A stretch of 64,000 nucleotides of DNA from Desulfomonile tiedjei. Its GTDB lineage: Bacteria > Desulfobacterota > Desulfomonilia > Desulfomonilales > Desulfomonilaceae. The position numbers and the translations under genes are program-made. Location of the stretch: positions 1-64,000 of the forward strand of contig JACRDF010000031.1 in NCBI GenBank assembly GCA_016212925.1. Reading direction: 5' to 3'. Each line of letters starts with the position of its first letter. Position 1 is the stretch's first letter. Positions 52,469 through 61,668 of this stretch are shown here, one piece after another. The notes below the pieces were generated by a model. That model did not search any database. It was given only the letters and a program-made list of their open reading frames with translations, and was not told the DNA's origin.

Positions 52469-53773
52469 TTGGAGGAAAGCCCCCTGCCCATTTGGCTGTG
52501 CTACATCGCGGCGGCAGCGGTAGCCGTCGTTGTGGGCTTTGAAACGGGATTCTCACCGAGGGACCTGGGCACATTCGAAACCGTCCTGGTACTGGCGCTG
52601 GCTTTACCGGCCGGGTTTCTTCTCGTTCCTTCCCTTTTCAGCCTCGCGTCTTATTTTGTCTTTATCCCCTCCATATCCACCGATGGGCATCTCTTTTCGA
52701 GAGTTCACGGCACACATCTACTGCATCCTTTGACTACGTCAATTGTCCTGGGCCTCCTCGCCTTGTGCATAATCACAGGAAGTTCCGCGGGACTGGCCGT
52801 CTGGGGTCTACTTTCCGTTTTCTATGTGGCGCACACATGGCTGGTCGTCAGACGCATCCGGCATGAAGAACTTGCCAATGGTCAAAATGGTGCCAGGATG
52901 GGGACAGGTTTTTCCGTAATGAACCTCATTCTGGGGGGTGAATTGATCACCCTGGCCGCCGGCGCCAAACCCATATCTCCGTGGCGCCTGAACACCCTTC
53001 CCGAAGATACGTGGGTGGTAGACGTTCGCACAAAAGCAGAATTCCACTGGAATCGACTCCAAGGAGCCGAGAATTTTCCTTGGGGCGCGGGAGTAATCGA
53101 CGCGGCCAAAGATGTCCCGCGAGACCGTCCTGTGCTTGTCGCTTGTTTTTCGGGCCACCGCTCCCCGGCTGTTGCCGTCATGATGAAGAAGCTGGGCTTC
53201 AAGACCGTGTACAATCTCAACTGGGGAATCCTTTACCTGATACTTCTCGAACGGGGACAAAAAACCGAGGGCAAATTCGGCCTCACTCGCGCCCACCGTG
53301 ATCCGAACCGGCGAGGCGCGGATTTCAAGGGAATATCCATCGGGTATGTGACCCTGGCCGTGCTTGCCCTCATCGTCGCGCCCATCGAATACTCGTTGTC
53401 TCCACCATCGGATTCGCCTTTTAGGGAGATCGCCGGCGGGCTCCTTGGATTTGGAGGACTGCTGCTGGGATACCTGAGTTTTCGCGCGCTTGGCAGAAAT
53501 TTCAGGGTTTTTGCAGCCCCCAGGAGAAGTGGAACGCTGGTGACCACCGGTGTGTATTCCAAGGTACGCCATCCGATGTACACTGCGACCATAATGGCCG
53601 TGGGCGGCTACATTCTCTATTTCGGAAGCCTCTTCGCTCTTCCCTTGTGGCTTGGCGTGATAATTCTCTACGTGATCAAAGCGGTGAAGGAAGAACGCCT
53701 GCTGGGCCGGCATTACCCGGGGTACGAACAGTACAGCCGGCGAACGTGGAGATTCATCCCTTTCGTATATTAG
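52469..53773 (+). CDS. Membrane protein: rhodanese domain fused to isoprenylcysteine-methyltransferase-like domain
   Basis: The 434-residue product has four N-terminal membrane segments (from LCYIAAAAVAVVVGFETGF). A rhodanese domain follows (about residues 170-265), with VDVRTKAEFHWNRL and active-site loop CFSGHRS, where Cys would carry a persulfide. The C-terminal part has four membrane segments of ICMT/PEMT type with GVYSKVRHPMYTATI and EERLLGRHYPGYEQYSRRTW, an S-adenosylmethionine-binding pattern. Thiol or sulfide methylation at the membrane is a fair guess. The TTG start at 52469 is weakly supported, so the true start is uncertain. Confidence 0.78.
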   Translation: MEESPLPIWLCYIAAAAVAVVVGFETGFSPRDLGTFETVLVLALALPAGFLLVPSLFSLASYFVFIPSISTDGHLFSRVHGTHLLHPLTTSIVLGLLALCIITGSSAGLAVWGLLSVFYVAHTWLVVRRIRHEELANGQNGARMGTGFSVMNLILGGELITLAAGAKPISPWRLNTLPEDTWVVDVRTKAEFHWNRLQGAENFPWGAGVIDAAKDVPRDRPVLVACFSGHRSPAVAVMMKKLGFKTVYNLNWGILYLILLERGQKTEGKFGLTRAHRDPNRRGADFKGISIGYVTLAVLALIVAPIEYSLSPPSDSPFREIAGGLLGFGGLLLGYLSFRALGRNFRVFAAPRRSGTLVTTGVYSKVRHPMYTATIMAVGGYILYFGSLFALPLWLGVIILYVIKAVKEERLLGRHYPGYEQYSRRTWRFIPFVY

Positions 53774-53961
53774 GGACCATTCAGCTACCAGGTGGAATGG
53801 TTGTTTCTCTGTCATTGAGAGAAGTGCGATCTCACGTTCCGCGGAAAGGCAGGCTTACCACGTTTACTCACACATGGCTTCCTCGGCTCTTCAGCGGAGT
53901 CGAAAAATGAAGGTCCTCCCTCACCTGCAACTGAACCCCTAGAGTATTACATCTATATATA

Positions 53962-53991
53962 TTGACAACCGTGCGATCTAATTGATATAAT
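53962..53991 (+). promoter_or_regulatory. Consensus sigma70 promoter
   Basis: TTGACA (53962-53967), 18 bases, TATAAT (53986-53991), both boxes perfect. It drives the small exported protein gene that starts 42 bases after the -10 box. Confidence 0.85.
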
Positions 53992-54032
53992 ATATCCAAC
54001 ATGATCCCTGGATCTATTCGGAGGCCCCTCAT

Positions 54033-54506
54033 ATGATAATATTCAAGTCAGCTCTAGTATTGCTTGTCATGATAGCGTTCCTCTTAGGATTCCAAACCGG
54101 TGCTTGTGCGGAGGAACGATTCGGTCCCTGGGCCTATTTTGCTCCGTATTATTTCCCGCCGGACAATAGCTGCCTTGGCAATTTCTGCTCTCCCGCGGAC
54201 TACATGCCGCGATACGAGTCGCCAAACCCTCCGAAGCCCTGCTACGGCGGCGACTGCGCTTTCCCCAGCATGCCGGTGCCTCCTCCGCGTCGAATGGCTC
54301 GGAAAGGGCCTCCCACTGGACCGGTTGGCTCTCCGGGGGCGGTTTTGCCGCCACCTGTCCGCGGTAATCAGGCTCAATTGGGATCTTCATTGAAGCCCGT
54401 CAATCAGCCTGTAGGCCCGAACTTAGGCGGTCCCAGGCCGGTCAATCATCCCGGGCCACAACAGAGAATCGTGCCTGTGCCCGCCGGGCCCAATCAAGGC
54501 AGATGA
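54033..54506 (+). CDS. Exported Pro/Gly-rich protein, hypothetical
   Basis: The 157-residue product has a Sec signal peptide (MIIFKSALVLLVMIAFLLGF, cleaved near ACA-EERF). The mature part has Cys pairs (SCLGNFC, PCYGGDC) and then a disordered Pro/Gly/Asn/Gln tail with repeats of the PVNxPxGP type. GGAGG lies eight bases before the ATG. A strong consensus promoter and its own terminator suggest abundant expression. Function is unknown; a surface or periplasmic structural protein is possible. Confidence 0.68.
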   Translation: MIIFKSALVLLVMIAFLLGFQTGACAEERFGPWAYFAPYYFPPDNSCLGNFCSPADYMPRYESPNPPKPCYGGDCAFPSMPVPPPRRMARKGPPTGPVGSPGAVLPPPVRGNQAQLGSSLKPVNQPVGPNLGGPRPVNHPGPQQRIVPVPAGPNQGR

Positions 54507-54580
54507 CGAAAAAGCGATTTCACGCTGCCTTGGGCGCCATGGACCTCTCAGCCTTCTGAATGTAGGTCCGGATAGAATAC

Positions 54581-54613
54581 AAAACCCCTCTGAGGAAGGC
54601 TCAGAGGGGTTTT
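54581..54613. terminator. Bidirectional intrinsic terminator
   Basis: AAAACCCCTCTGAG and CTCAGAGGGGTTTT form a perfect 14-pair stem with loop GAAGG and T runs in both directions. It separates two convergent genes. Confidence 0.88.
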
Positions 54614-54633
54614 CTTGTTTACGCGTCTCGATT

Positions 54634-54933
54634 TTATACGTGTTCATGGGCTTCGCGGGTCCTGAGCACGTCCACCAGTTCCCAAACCGCTCCCACCAAT
54701 AAACCGAGCCATCCAATGAAATAGGATACTACGCTGGCAAAGTGCCAAACTGCCGCCAGGCCAAATCCCTCAAGCGGCAGCACACCGAAGGCTGCTGTCA
54801 GCATGAAGAAAAGGCCCGATGCTCCTACCAGCTCAAAGGGTTTCCGATGTAGTTCATAGCCTGCGTGTTTGCCAAACAGAGGGGCTATCAGCGCGGCCAC
54901 AGCCAGAAACAAGGTCTCATAAACCATCACCAT
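54634..54933 (-). CDS. Small membrane protein, hypothetical
   Basis: A 99-residue protein with three hydrophobic segments (TLFLAVAALIAPLFG; LVGASGLFFMLTAAFGVLPL; YFIGWLGLLVGAVWELVDVL) and a short polar tail ending EAHEHV. GGAGG lies nine bases before the ATG. It uses the bidirectional terminator. No family is recognised, and there is no enzyme motif. The gap of about 110 bases to the heptosyltransferase gene suggests separate transcription. Confidence 0.65.
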   Translation of the reverse strand: MVMVYETLFLAVAALIAPLFGKHAGYELHRKPFELVGASGLFFMLTAAFGVLPLEGFGLAAVWHFASVVSYFIGWLGLLVGAVWELVDVLRTREAHEHV

Positions 54934-55045
54934 GTTCGGTCACCTCCAAGTATAGTGTCATCATAAAAATATACACTGCCGAATAGCCAAGCAATATCAC
55001 CCCGGAGGCGTCAAAGGTGTACTTTGTCCATAAGCAAGAATTGTC

Positions 55046-56116
55046 TCACCACCCCAACAATGTGACGGTTTCGTCAAAAACAGCCTGAGGCTTCAAATCC
55101 TCTAAACATCTCCTGTTTGCGCAGGACCGCTTCCGGCATCCAAGGCAATCCAGGCCCGGTACCTGGACCACGCGGTGCCCGGTACCATAAGGACCCACCT
55201 TATCTGGATCGGTCGGACCGAACAGGGCCACAACCGGTGTGCCGACGAAGGCCGAAATGTGCATGGGTCCCGAATCCACCCCCACGTAAACGTCCGCGGC
55301 TTCAATAAGCGCCACAGCCTCGGCCAAAGACAGTTTTCCCGCTGCGACAATGGCCGGAGACTTCATGCGCTCCACGATCGTCTCTATGTAGGCCGAGTCT
55401 TGAGGGCTTCCCGCAAAGACAACCCGCGCGCTCTTCCGGTCGATTAAGGAGTCGGCCAATTCGGCCCAACCATGTACGGTCCAGAACTTGGTTGCCCATC
55501 GGGCGGCAGGGCTTGCGTAAACCAGGCGATCAGACGACTCTACTCCTTGCTCCTTCAGGAAAGCGCGGACTTTGTCCCGAGCCGCGGGGTTTACAATCAC
55601 CCTGAAATCATCAGGGCAGACCGTGCAGCCCAAGTACGCGGCAAAGGCGAGGTTCTTGTCCACAGCGTGGGGAAGCGCCTTATCGGTGTGTATGAGGTGG
55701 TTCTGAAACCTTGTGTTCAGCTCTTTGGCGTCATGAAAGCCGACTCTGAAGCCGTTGGGATTGGCCAGTCCCAGCAAGCCGCTCCTGAAGCTCGCATGAA
55801 GATCCAATACCAGATCGTACGGCCGTGCTTTGAACCTCCCCCTGAGTTGTCTGAGCGCCCGAAAAGTGGCTGCCGCGGCTCGCACGAACGCTCCACGTGA
55901 AGCCTGAGGGTCGCTGGTGGAAGGGATAGATATCGGGATCACTTCATCCACCGCAGGGTCGTATTCTATGATTCCGCGGAACCCATTTTGGATCACCCAT
56001 CCAATGTGGCACGACGGATAATTGCGTTTGATCGCGTGCACCAGAGGCAATGTGTGCACCACGTCTCCCAGGGAGCTGGGCTTGATCACAAGTATTCGCT
56101 TGCCGTCCGGGTTCAT
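55046..56116 (-). CDS. ADP-heptose:LPS heptosyltransferase family (GT9)
   Basis: Start is the ATG at 56116, overlapping the lpxK stop (ATGA). The 356-residue product has the GT9 opening ILVIKPSSLGDVVHTLPLVHAIK, the DLVLDLHASFRSGLL region, and the donor-site pattern DVYVGVDSGPMHISAFVGTPVVALFGPTDP. It would add heptose or another sugar from a nucleotide donor to the LPS core on the cytoplasmic side. WaaC and WaaF cannot be told apart here. Last gene of the lipid A operon. Confidence 0.88.
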   Translation of the reverse strand: MNPDGKRILVIKPSSLGDVVHTLPLVHAIKRNYPSCHIGWVIQNGFRGIIEYDPAVDEVIPISIPSTSDPQASRGAFVRAAAATFRALRQLRGRFKARPYDLVLDLHASFRSGLLGLANPNGFRVGFHDAKELNTRFQNHLIHTDKALPHAVDKNLAFAAYLGCTVCPDDFRVIVNPAARDKVRAFLKEQGVESSDRLVYASPAARWATKFWTVHGWAELADSLIDRKSARVVFAGSPQDSAYIETIVERMKSPAIVAAGKLSLAEAVALIEAADVYVGVDSGPMHISAFVGTPVVALFGPTDPDKVGPYGTGHRVVQVPGLDCLGCRKRSCANRRCLEDLKPQAVFDETVTLLGW

Positions 56117-57153
56117 GGTGATACCGGTTTCGCGGTCATGAAACGTTGCAGAACTGCCCGGAACTCTTCCTCTTGTTCCACCGTCATGTCTATTCGCAGG
56201 GTCCCGACCCGCGGGTTCGCCTTGAACCAAGCGGGGAGTTTAACCCAGTCCTTCTCGGTGAAGACGACTGCAGCGGTGGCCGCTCGGCTAAGGATGTCTC
56301 TGAGTTCATTATCTGAGAAACTATGATGATCCTTGAAGATCAAGTGATCTATCACCTTCCAGCCCAGCTTCTCCGCGGTTGTGCGAAACCTCTCCGGACG
56401 AGCTATCGCTGATGCCAGAATCACCTCTTGACCCGCCAAGAGATCCGGCGAGACAGCGCTACCGGAACCGTCTCCCATTAAAAGAGCTGTGGGGGCAACT
56501 TGACTCGTGAACACCGGCAGCCCTCGAACGTAGGGCAAGGCCGGTGCAGGGACCGCAGCTTCGCTGCCGACCAACACTATCATCTGAGCCCGCCGGAGCG
56601 CGGAGAGTGGCTCTCTCAAATAACCGAGAGGAAACATTCTATCTTCCGCACCGGTCAGCAGCACTACGTCTACATCCCTGTGCAGCGGGAGATGCTGAAA
56701 CCCATCATCAAGAACGATGATGTCGCAGTCGAACAGTTCCACAGCCGCTAAGACAGGATCTATCCTCCTGCGCCCTATTATCACCGGCACATGGGGAAGG
56801 CGATGCGCAATGAGAAACGGCTCATCTCCGCACACAGACGGAGCCACCACAGGCTCATGGTTGGATCCGTCTCCGACCACAAGATAGGGCAGCCGATTGG
56901 CACCCTTGTAGCCGCGACTTACCACGGCAGGCTTCCAACCTTGCGTTTGGAGCAGGTCCGCGAGGTAAATCACGAAAGGGGTTTTCCCGCTGCCGCCAAG
57001 GACAAGATTGCCCACCGACACGATGCGGACCGGCGCCTTTTTGGCCGCGAGCAATCCCCAGCGGTACGCGGTTTCCCGCACCTTCTGCACCGCATGGTAC
57101 CCCGCAGCGGGAATGGACAGCAGAGTCTTCAGCGGTAATGAAGCGGCGCTCAT
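56113..57153 (-). CDS. lpxK: Tetraacyldisaccharide 4'-kinase (lipid A biosynthesis)
   Basis: LpxK puts the 4'-phosphate on the lipid A precursor at the inner membrane. From the ATG at 57153, one base past the msbA stop codon, the product has 346 residues. The N-terminal LLSIPAAGYHAVQKVRETAY precedes the P-loop GNLVLGGSGKTPF, RGYKG, GDEPFLIA, and DDGFQHLPLHRDVDVVLL, all LpxK motifs. A longer frame from 57237 would run into msbA and is not supported. It is coupled to the heptosyltransferase gene by a four-base overlap. Confidence 0.95.
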   Translation of the reverse strand: MSAASLPLKTLLSIPAAGYHAVQKVRETAYRWGLLAAKKAPVRIVSVGNLVLGGSGKTPFVIYLADLLQTQGWKPAVVSRGYKGANRLPYLVVGDGSNHEPVVAPSVCGDEPFLIAHRLPHVPVIIGRRRIDPVLAAVELFDCDIIVLDDGFQHLPLHRDVDVVLLTGAEDRMFPLGYLREPLSALRRAQMIVLVGSEAAVPAPALPYVRGLPVFTSQVAPTALLMGDGSGSAVSPDLLAGQEVILASAIARPERFRTTAEKLGWKVIDHLIFKDHHSFSDNELRDILSRAATAAVVFTEKDWVKLPAWFKANPRVGTLRIDMTVEQEEEFRAVLQRFMTAKPVSP

Positions 57154-57154
57154 T

Positions 57155-58921
57155 CTAAATAGGGACTGCGGAGACCGCGGGAGTATCCTCACGGGAGGAA
57201 TCGTCGACTGCGAACTGGAGGTTATATATTCTTGCAAATTCTCCGTTTCTGGCCAAGAGTTCGTCGTGGCTTCCCTCTTCCGCTACATGTCCGTTCACAA
57301 GAACATAGACGCGGTCTACATTGCGGATTGTAGAAAGTCTGTGTGCCACGACCAGCGTGGTCCTGCCCTTCATAAGCTCTTCAAGAGCCTGCTGGACCGC
57401 TTTCTCAGAATCGGAGTCAAGATTGGATGTGGCCTCATCCAGGATGAGGATAGGAGGGTCCTTCAGTAGTGCTCTTGCTATTGCTATTCGCTGGCGCTCT
57501 CCGCCGGAGAGCTTGATTCCATCCTCACCGATAGGGCTGTCGTACCCTTGAGGGAGACCCATGATGAAATCATGCGCGTGAGCCGCCTTTGCGGCCTCCA
57601 CGACCCTGTCCAACGAGAGGTCCGGCCGGCCGTAGGCGATATTGTTGCGCACCGTGTCATCGAAGAGGATGGTCTGCTGAGTGACAATGCCGATGTTGTC
57701 CCGGAGCGAACGTTGTGTCAGGTCACGCACGTCCTTGCCATCAATCAGCACGCGGCCGGAGGTTACGTCATAAAAGCGCGGTAGAAGGTCCAACAGCGTA
57801 CTTTTCCCAACTCCGCTCTCTCCAACTACGGCAACTGCTTCCCCCACTTTGATCCTGAGCGTTACATCCTGCAGAATCGGCTCGCTGTCGTACGCGAAGA
57901 TCACCCGGTCATAGAGGATCTCCTCTCGTACACTTTCGAGCCGCTGAGCGTCCGGCCCGTCAATCACGTCAGGCGAGGTGTCCAGTAATTCAAATATCCG
58001 CTCTCCGGCCGCTACCCCCTCCTGAATCGTCATGTTTGCCTCATTGATCCTTTTTATGGGCTCGTAAAGCATGAAGAGAGCGGCTATAAAGGAGAAGAAG
58101 GTGCCTGGTGTGGAGGTCCCGTTGATCACCTGAAGCCCGCCGTAAAAAAAGATGGCGGAAACTCCGAGGCCGCCCAGCGTCTCCATCACCGGATTCGACA
58201 AGGCCCTCACTTTGAATCTTCGCATGAATGAGTTGAAGAGCTGCTGATTGACTTTTCGGAACCGTGCACGCTCATAGTCTTCCATCCCGAAGGCTTTGAC
58301 TATCCTGATGCCGGTGATGGTCTCGCTCAATCGCTCGGTTATGTCTTCCAGGGATATGAGCATTCGCGTGGAATAGCGCTTGAGCTTTTTTCCGAAATTT
58401 AGCAGCGGATAAACCGCGAGAGGAAAAACAACCATCGCCATCAGAGCCAGCCAAAAATCCCTGTAAAACACAACGAATACCAGTGCCACCACCGTAACCG
58501 CGTCGCGCACTATCCCCGTGATAGCGCTGGTCATTGCCCCTTGCACCAGGGCTACGTCGTTATTCATCCTGGAAAGCAGCTCACCGGTGGAATGTCGAAC
58601 AAAATATGCTACGGACATTTCTTCCAGTTTGGAGAACATCTGCTCTCGAATATCTTTGATAACGCTCTGCCCGATGTAAGCCATCAGATAGTACTGCCCG
58701 AAATCGCAGACGCCCTTGAGCATGTAAACAAGGGCCACCGACAGGGGAATCAGGAGCAGCATCGTCCGGTCTTTTTCGAAGAATATATCGTCGAAAGCGG
58801 GTTTCACCAGAAACGCTAGGGACGCGGTTAGGCAAGCGACACCGATCATGCAGAAGCCGGCTATTATAAGCCGTGACATGTAGGGCTTGAGATATGTCAG
58901 GAGCCTCTTATAAACGTACAT
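57155..58921 (-). CDS. msbA: Lipid A/phospholipid flippase, ABC exporter
   Basis: The 588-residue protein flips lipid A-core across the inner membrane as a homodimer. Six membrane helices occupy the first 310 residues; the nucleotide-binding domain has Walker A GESGVGKSTLL, Q-loop VTQQTILFDD, signature LSGGERQRIAIARALL, Walker B ILILDEATSNLD and switch His in VVAHRLST. Its place between lpxI and lpxK supports MsbA over a drug exporter. Length is standard. Confidence 0.93.
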   Translation of the reverse strand: MYVYKRLLTYLKPYMSRLIIAGFCMIGVACLTASLAFLVKPAFDDIFFEKDRTMLLLIPLSVALVYMLKGVCDFGQYYLMAYIGQSVIKDIREQMFSKLEEMSVAYFVRHSTGELLSRMNNDVALVQGAMTSAITGIVRDAVTVVALVFVVFYRDFWLALMAMVVFPLAVYPLLNFGKKLKRYSTRMLISLEDITERLSETITGIRIVKAFGMEDYERARFRKVNQQLFNSFMRRFKVRALSNPVMETLGGLGVSAIFFYGGLQVINGTSTPGTFFSFIAALFMLYEPIKRINEANMTIQEGVAAGERIFELLDTSPDVIDGPDAQRLESVREEILYDRVIFAYDSEPILQDVTLRIKVGEAVAVVGESGVGKSTLLDLLPRFYDVTSGRVLIDGKDVRDLTQRSLRDNIGIVTQQTILFDDTVRNNIAYGRPDLSLDRVVEAAKAAHAHDFIMGLPQGYDSPIGEDGIKLSGGERQRIAIARALLKDPPILILDEATSNLDSDSEKAVQQALEELMKGRTTLVVAHRLSTIRNVDRVYVLVNGHVAEEGSHDELLARNGEFARIYNLQFAVDDSSREDTPAVSAVPI

Positions 58922-58939
58922 GAATCAGGCTTGCCTCGT

Positions 58940-59797
58940 TCAACGCCGCGAACTCAAGGCGGTTAGATCCGGGTCGCCTTGTGCGGAAATTCCGACCATC
59001 GAAATCTTGGCCTTGTCCGCTCTTCTTACCATTTCGCCGTATTCCGTGATCATGGTACGGCCCGCCTCCACTGCCAGCACTTTGGCCTTGGCCACGGTCA
59101 TGCTGTCAATGGTAGACGGCCCTACGCCGGGGACATCGAAACGCATGTCCTGATCGGGCTTGGCCATCTTGACCACTATCCCGTTAGGGATATTGAGTTC
59201 ACCGGCCCTGCGGATGGCTCTGTCCGTTCCCTCGATCGCCTCCACCACCAGCACGGCCGAGTTCTTGACCACGACGGTCTGTCCTATATCCAAGTTCCCT
59301 ATTCCGAGGGCCATTTTTCTGCCGAACAAAATGTCCTTCCACTGCTTTTCGGTCGGAACGCGCTTGGTCATTACACCCAGCGGCGCCATGAGCTTGGAGG
59401 CCCATGAGGTGATCTCTTCGATCTCTATCCCATCTTTTTTGAACTCGTCGGCTATTGCCGCCAAAATAGTGTCGTCCCGCCAATCCGACATAGCGCGAAC
59501 CACCCGCAGGGCCCGTCGGTCAAAACGCAGGTTCCACGGCCGCAGAAGATTGCTTTTCTCTATCTTTCCGGCCATAACAACGCGGCTGACTTGCCGGGAT
59601 TTCAGAATGGAGATCGCCTTCTCCAGTTGCCCCAGCTTCAGCCAGAAAATCTCTTTGACCAGATGGGCAATGGCCGGGTCCGTAAAACCGGGGAACGCTA
59701 TGGCAACAACGTTGTACCCGCGACCTGCAGCTTCGTCCGCCACGTGCAGAGGAAGATTTCCCGTGCCGGCTATTATGCCAAGGTTGTCCAAACTCAA
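58940..59797 (-). CDS. lpxI: UDP-2,3-diacylglucosamine pyrophosphatase, LpxI type
   Basis: LpxI makes lipid X from UDP-2,3-diacylglucosamine and replaces LpxH in many alpha- and deltaproteobacteria. The 285-residue product has its pattern: GIIAGTGNLPLHVADEAAGRG, GKIEKSNLLRPWNLRFD, DDTILAAIADEF, and the C-terminal domain with VEAIEGTDRAIRRAGEL, VKMAKPDQDMRFDVPGVGPSTI. The start is TTG at 59797, overlapping the lpxA stop (TTGA). No lpxB follows; the disaccharide synthase must be elsewhere. Confidence 0.95.
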   Translation of the reverse strand: MSLDNLGIIAGTGNLPLHVADEAAGRGYNVVAIAFPGFTDPAIAHLVKEIFWLKLGQLEKAISILKSRQVSRVVMAGKIEKSNLLRPWNLRFDRRALRVVRAMSDWRDDTILAAIADEFKKDGIEIEEITSWASKLMAPLGVMTKRVPTEKQWKDILFGRKMALGIGNLDIGQTVVVKNSAVLVVEAIEGTDRAIRRAGELNIPNGIVVKMAKPDQDMRFDVPGVGPSTIDSMTVAKAKVLAVEAGRTMITEYGEMVRRADKAKISMVGISAQGDPDLTALSSRR

Positions 59798-60597
59798 ACC
59801 GCCCGGAATGCGTGCCGGCTGAGCGAGACGCGTGCTGTGCCACGCTTGGACGTGGCGAGGAACTCGGCAAACCTCAGTGCCTCGGGCACCTCCGGCATCT
59901 CTGTTCGGATCTTCTGAACAGCCTGTTCCACCCTTAACGACGAACGAAATGCAATTTTGAAGGCCTTCTTGAGTTTTAGGATGGTCTCGCGAGGAAAACG
60001 ATTGCGCCTGAGACCGACCTCGTTCAGGCCATAAACATAGATTCTGGCGCCAGAGGCCAGGGTGTACGGCGGAACATCCTTAGCCACTCCCGACACGCCA
60101 CCCACGAGGGCGTACTCTCCCACCCTTACGAACTGGTGTACGGCCACGATGCCTCCCAGAATGGCGTGTGCGCCGATTTCTATATGACCTCCCAGGTGGG
60201 CCGAATTTGCCATGATGACGCCGGGGCCGAGGGTGCAATCGTGCGCCACGTGACAGTAGGCCATTAGATAACAGTCGTCTCCGATTACTGTGGCTTCTCT
60301 CCCCCTGGAGGTTCCGCGATGGATGGTGACGTACTCCCTTACTATAACACGGGAGCCAATTTCCACGCGCGTGTCCTCTCCTCTGTAGGAGAAGTCTTGA
60401 GGAGCCCCGCCTATGCAGGCGAATTGAAAAATGCGTGTTTGGGCGCCGATCGTCGTACGTCCCTCGATGGTAACGTGAGGCCCTATTTCACAGCCTTCGT
60501 GAATCACGACGTTCTCACCGACCACGCAGTAAGGACCGATGGAGACGGCTTCACCTATGGACGCTCCCGGATGGACAACTGCCGTGGGATGAATCAT
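59794..60597 (-). CDS. lpxA: UDP-N-acetylglucosamine acyltransferase
   Basis: LpxA starts lipid A synthesis by moving a hydroxyacyl chain from ACP to UDP-GlcNAc. The 267-residue product has left-handed hexapeptide repeats from MIHPTAVVHPGASIGEAVSI onward, the catalytic His in MAYCHVAHDCTLG, and the C-terminal helical part with YGLNEVGLRRNRF. Length matches E. coli LpxA (262). The ATG overlaps the lpxD stop by four bases. fabZ, often between these two genes, is absent. Confidence 0.97.
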   Translation of the reverse strand: MIHPTAVVHPGASIGEAVSIGPYCVVGENVVIHEGCEIGPHVTIEGRTTIGAQTRIFQFACIGGAPQDFSYRGEDTRVEIGSRVIVREYVTIHRGTSRGREATVIGDDCYLMAYCHVAHDCTLGPGVIMANSAHLGGHIEIGAHAILGGIVAVHQFVRVGEYALVGGVSGVAKDVPPYTLASGARIYVYGLNEVGLRRNRFPRETILKLKKAFKIAFRSSLRVEQAVQKIRTEMPEVPEALRFAEFLATSKRGTARVSLSRHAFRAV

Positions 60598-61643
60598 TGC
60601 ACTTCCTTGCGGTTCGATAAAACGAGGTTTTCCAGTTTTCTGATCCTCTCCAGGATCTCCGGAAGCCTCTTGAAAAGCGACTGCACTCGCAGAAACACAC
60701 TGTGGGGCATAGCCGGGACCGAGCCGGCCATGACCGAGCCATCGGGGACATTTCTGTATATTCCGACACGGGTGGCAAGGATCACACCGTCGCCGATACG
60801 CACATGATCCCTTACCCCCACTTGCCCACCAATCATTCCGAAACGACCGACGGACGAACTCCCGGCAATTCCTGATTGAGAGGCGATGACCGTGCCGTCA
60901 CCGATGGAGACATTGTGAGCTATCTGAATCAGGTTATCCAGCTTTACACCCTTTCCTATACGTGTGGCTCCGGCCAACGCCCGGTCCACAGCACAAAGGG
61001 CCCCGATCTCCGCGTCATCTTCAATTTCCACAGTGCCGCTCTGGTATTTCTTCACGTTGACGAAGTTTCCTTGATGGTCCTGGTCCCTCGCGAACCCGAA
61101 ACCGTCGGAACCGATGACCGCGCCTGAATGAATAATAACCCGTCGACCGATTCTAACTCTCGGATAAATCGTTACGTTCGGGAATATCCGTGTTTCCTCA
61201 CCTATTTCAACGTGCTCTCCGACTACGACGTGCGGGCCTATGACCGAACGGTCCCCCACAACCGCGCCCTTGCCCAGGACAGCGTACGGCCCTACCGAGA
61301 CATCCTGTCCCAGCGTGCATTCCGGATGGACTTCGGCCTTGGAGGAAACACCCGCCGGTGGTGCCGGGTAAGGATAGTACAAGGCCGTCAGGCGCGCGAA
61401 AGCCGCTTCCGGGTTACCCGACCTGATATGAGGTCGTGAACCGGGGTCCAAGTTCGGCGGAACGATCACAGCCCCTGCCGAACTCTGGGCCAGTTGCTGG
61501 AGAAATCGTGCATTGGCGACGTAGGTTATGTCCTTTTCGCCGGCATGCTCAATGGGCCGCACACCCGCAATCTCAGGTCCGGGCGACTCCGAGGCCTGCC
61601 CGCCCAGAAATCCGGCCAATTGCTCCAGGGTAAATGTCACCAT
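60594..61643 (-). CDS. lpxD: UDP-3-O-acylglucosamine N-acyltransferase
   Basis: LpxD adds the second acyl chain in lipid A synthesis. From the ATG at 61643 (MVTFTLEQLAGFLGG) the product has 349 residues: an N-terminal uridine-binding domain, then hexapeptide repeats (VHPECTLGQDVSVGPYAVLG onward) with GSDGFGFARD and the catalytic-His region KLDNLIQIAHNVSIGDGTVI. A frame extended upstream to 61823 runs into the ompH gene and reads as Pro/Arg-rich shadow. The ribosome binding site is poor. It follows ompH by 25 bases. Confidence 0.95.
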   Translation of the reverse strand: MVTFTLEQLAGFLGGQASESPGPEIAGVRPIEHAGEKDITYVANARFLQQLAQSSAGAVIVPPNLDPGSRPHIRSGNPEAAFARLTALYYPYPAPPAGVSSKAEVHPECTLGQDVSVGPYAVLGKGAVVGDRSVIGPHVVVGEHVEIGEETRIFPNVTIYPRVRIGRRVIIHSGAVIGSDGFGFARDQDHQGNFVNVKKYQSGTVEIEDDAEIGALCAVDRALAGATRIGKGVKLDNLIQIAHNVSIGDGTVIASQSGIAGSSSVGRFGMIGGQVGVRDHVRIGDGVILATRVGIYRNVPDGSVMAGSVPAMPHSVFLRVQSLFKRLPEILERIRKLENLVLSNRKEVQ

Positions 61644-61668
61644 TTTTTCAAAGACTGTCCCTTCCGGA

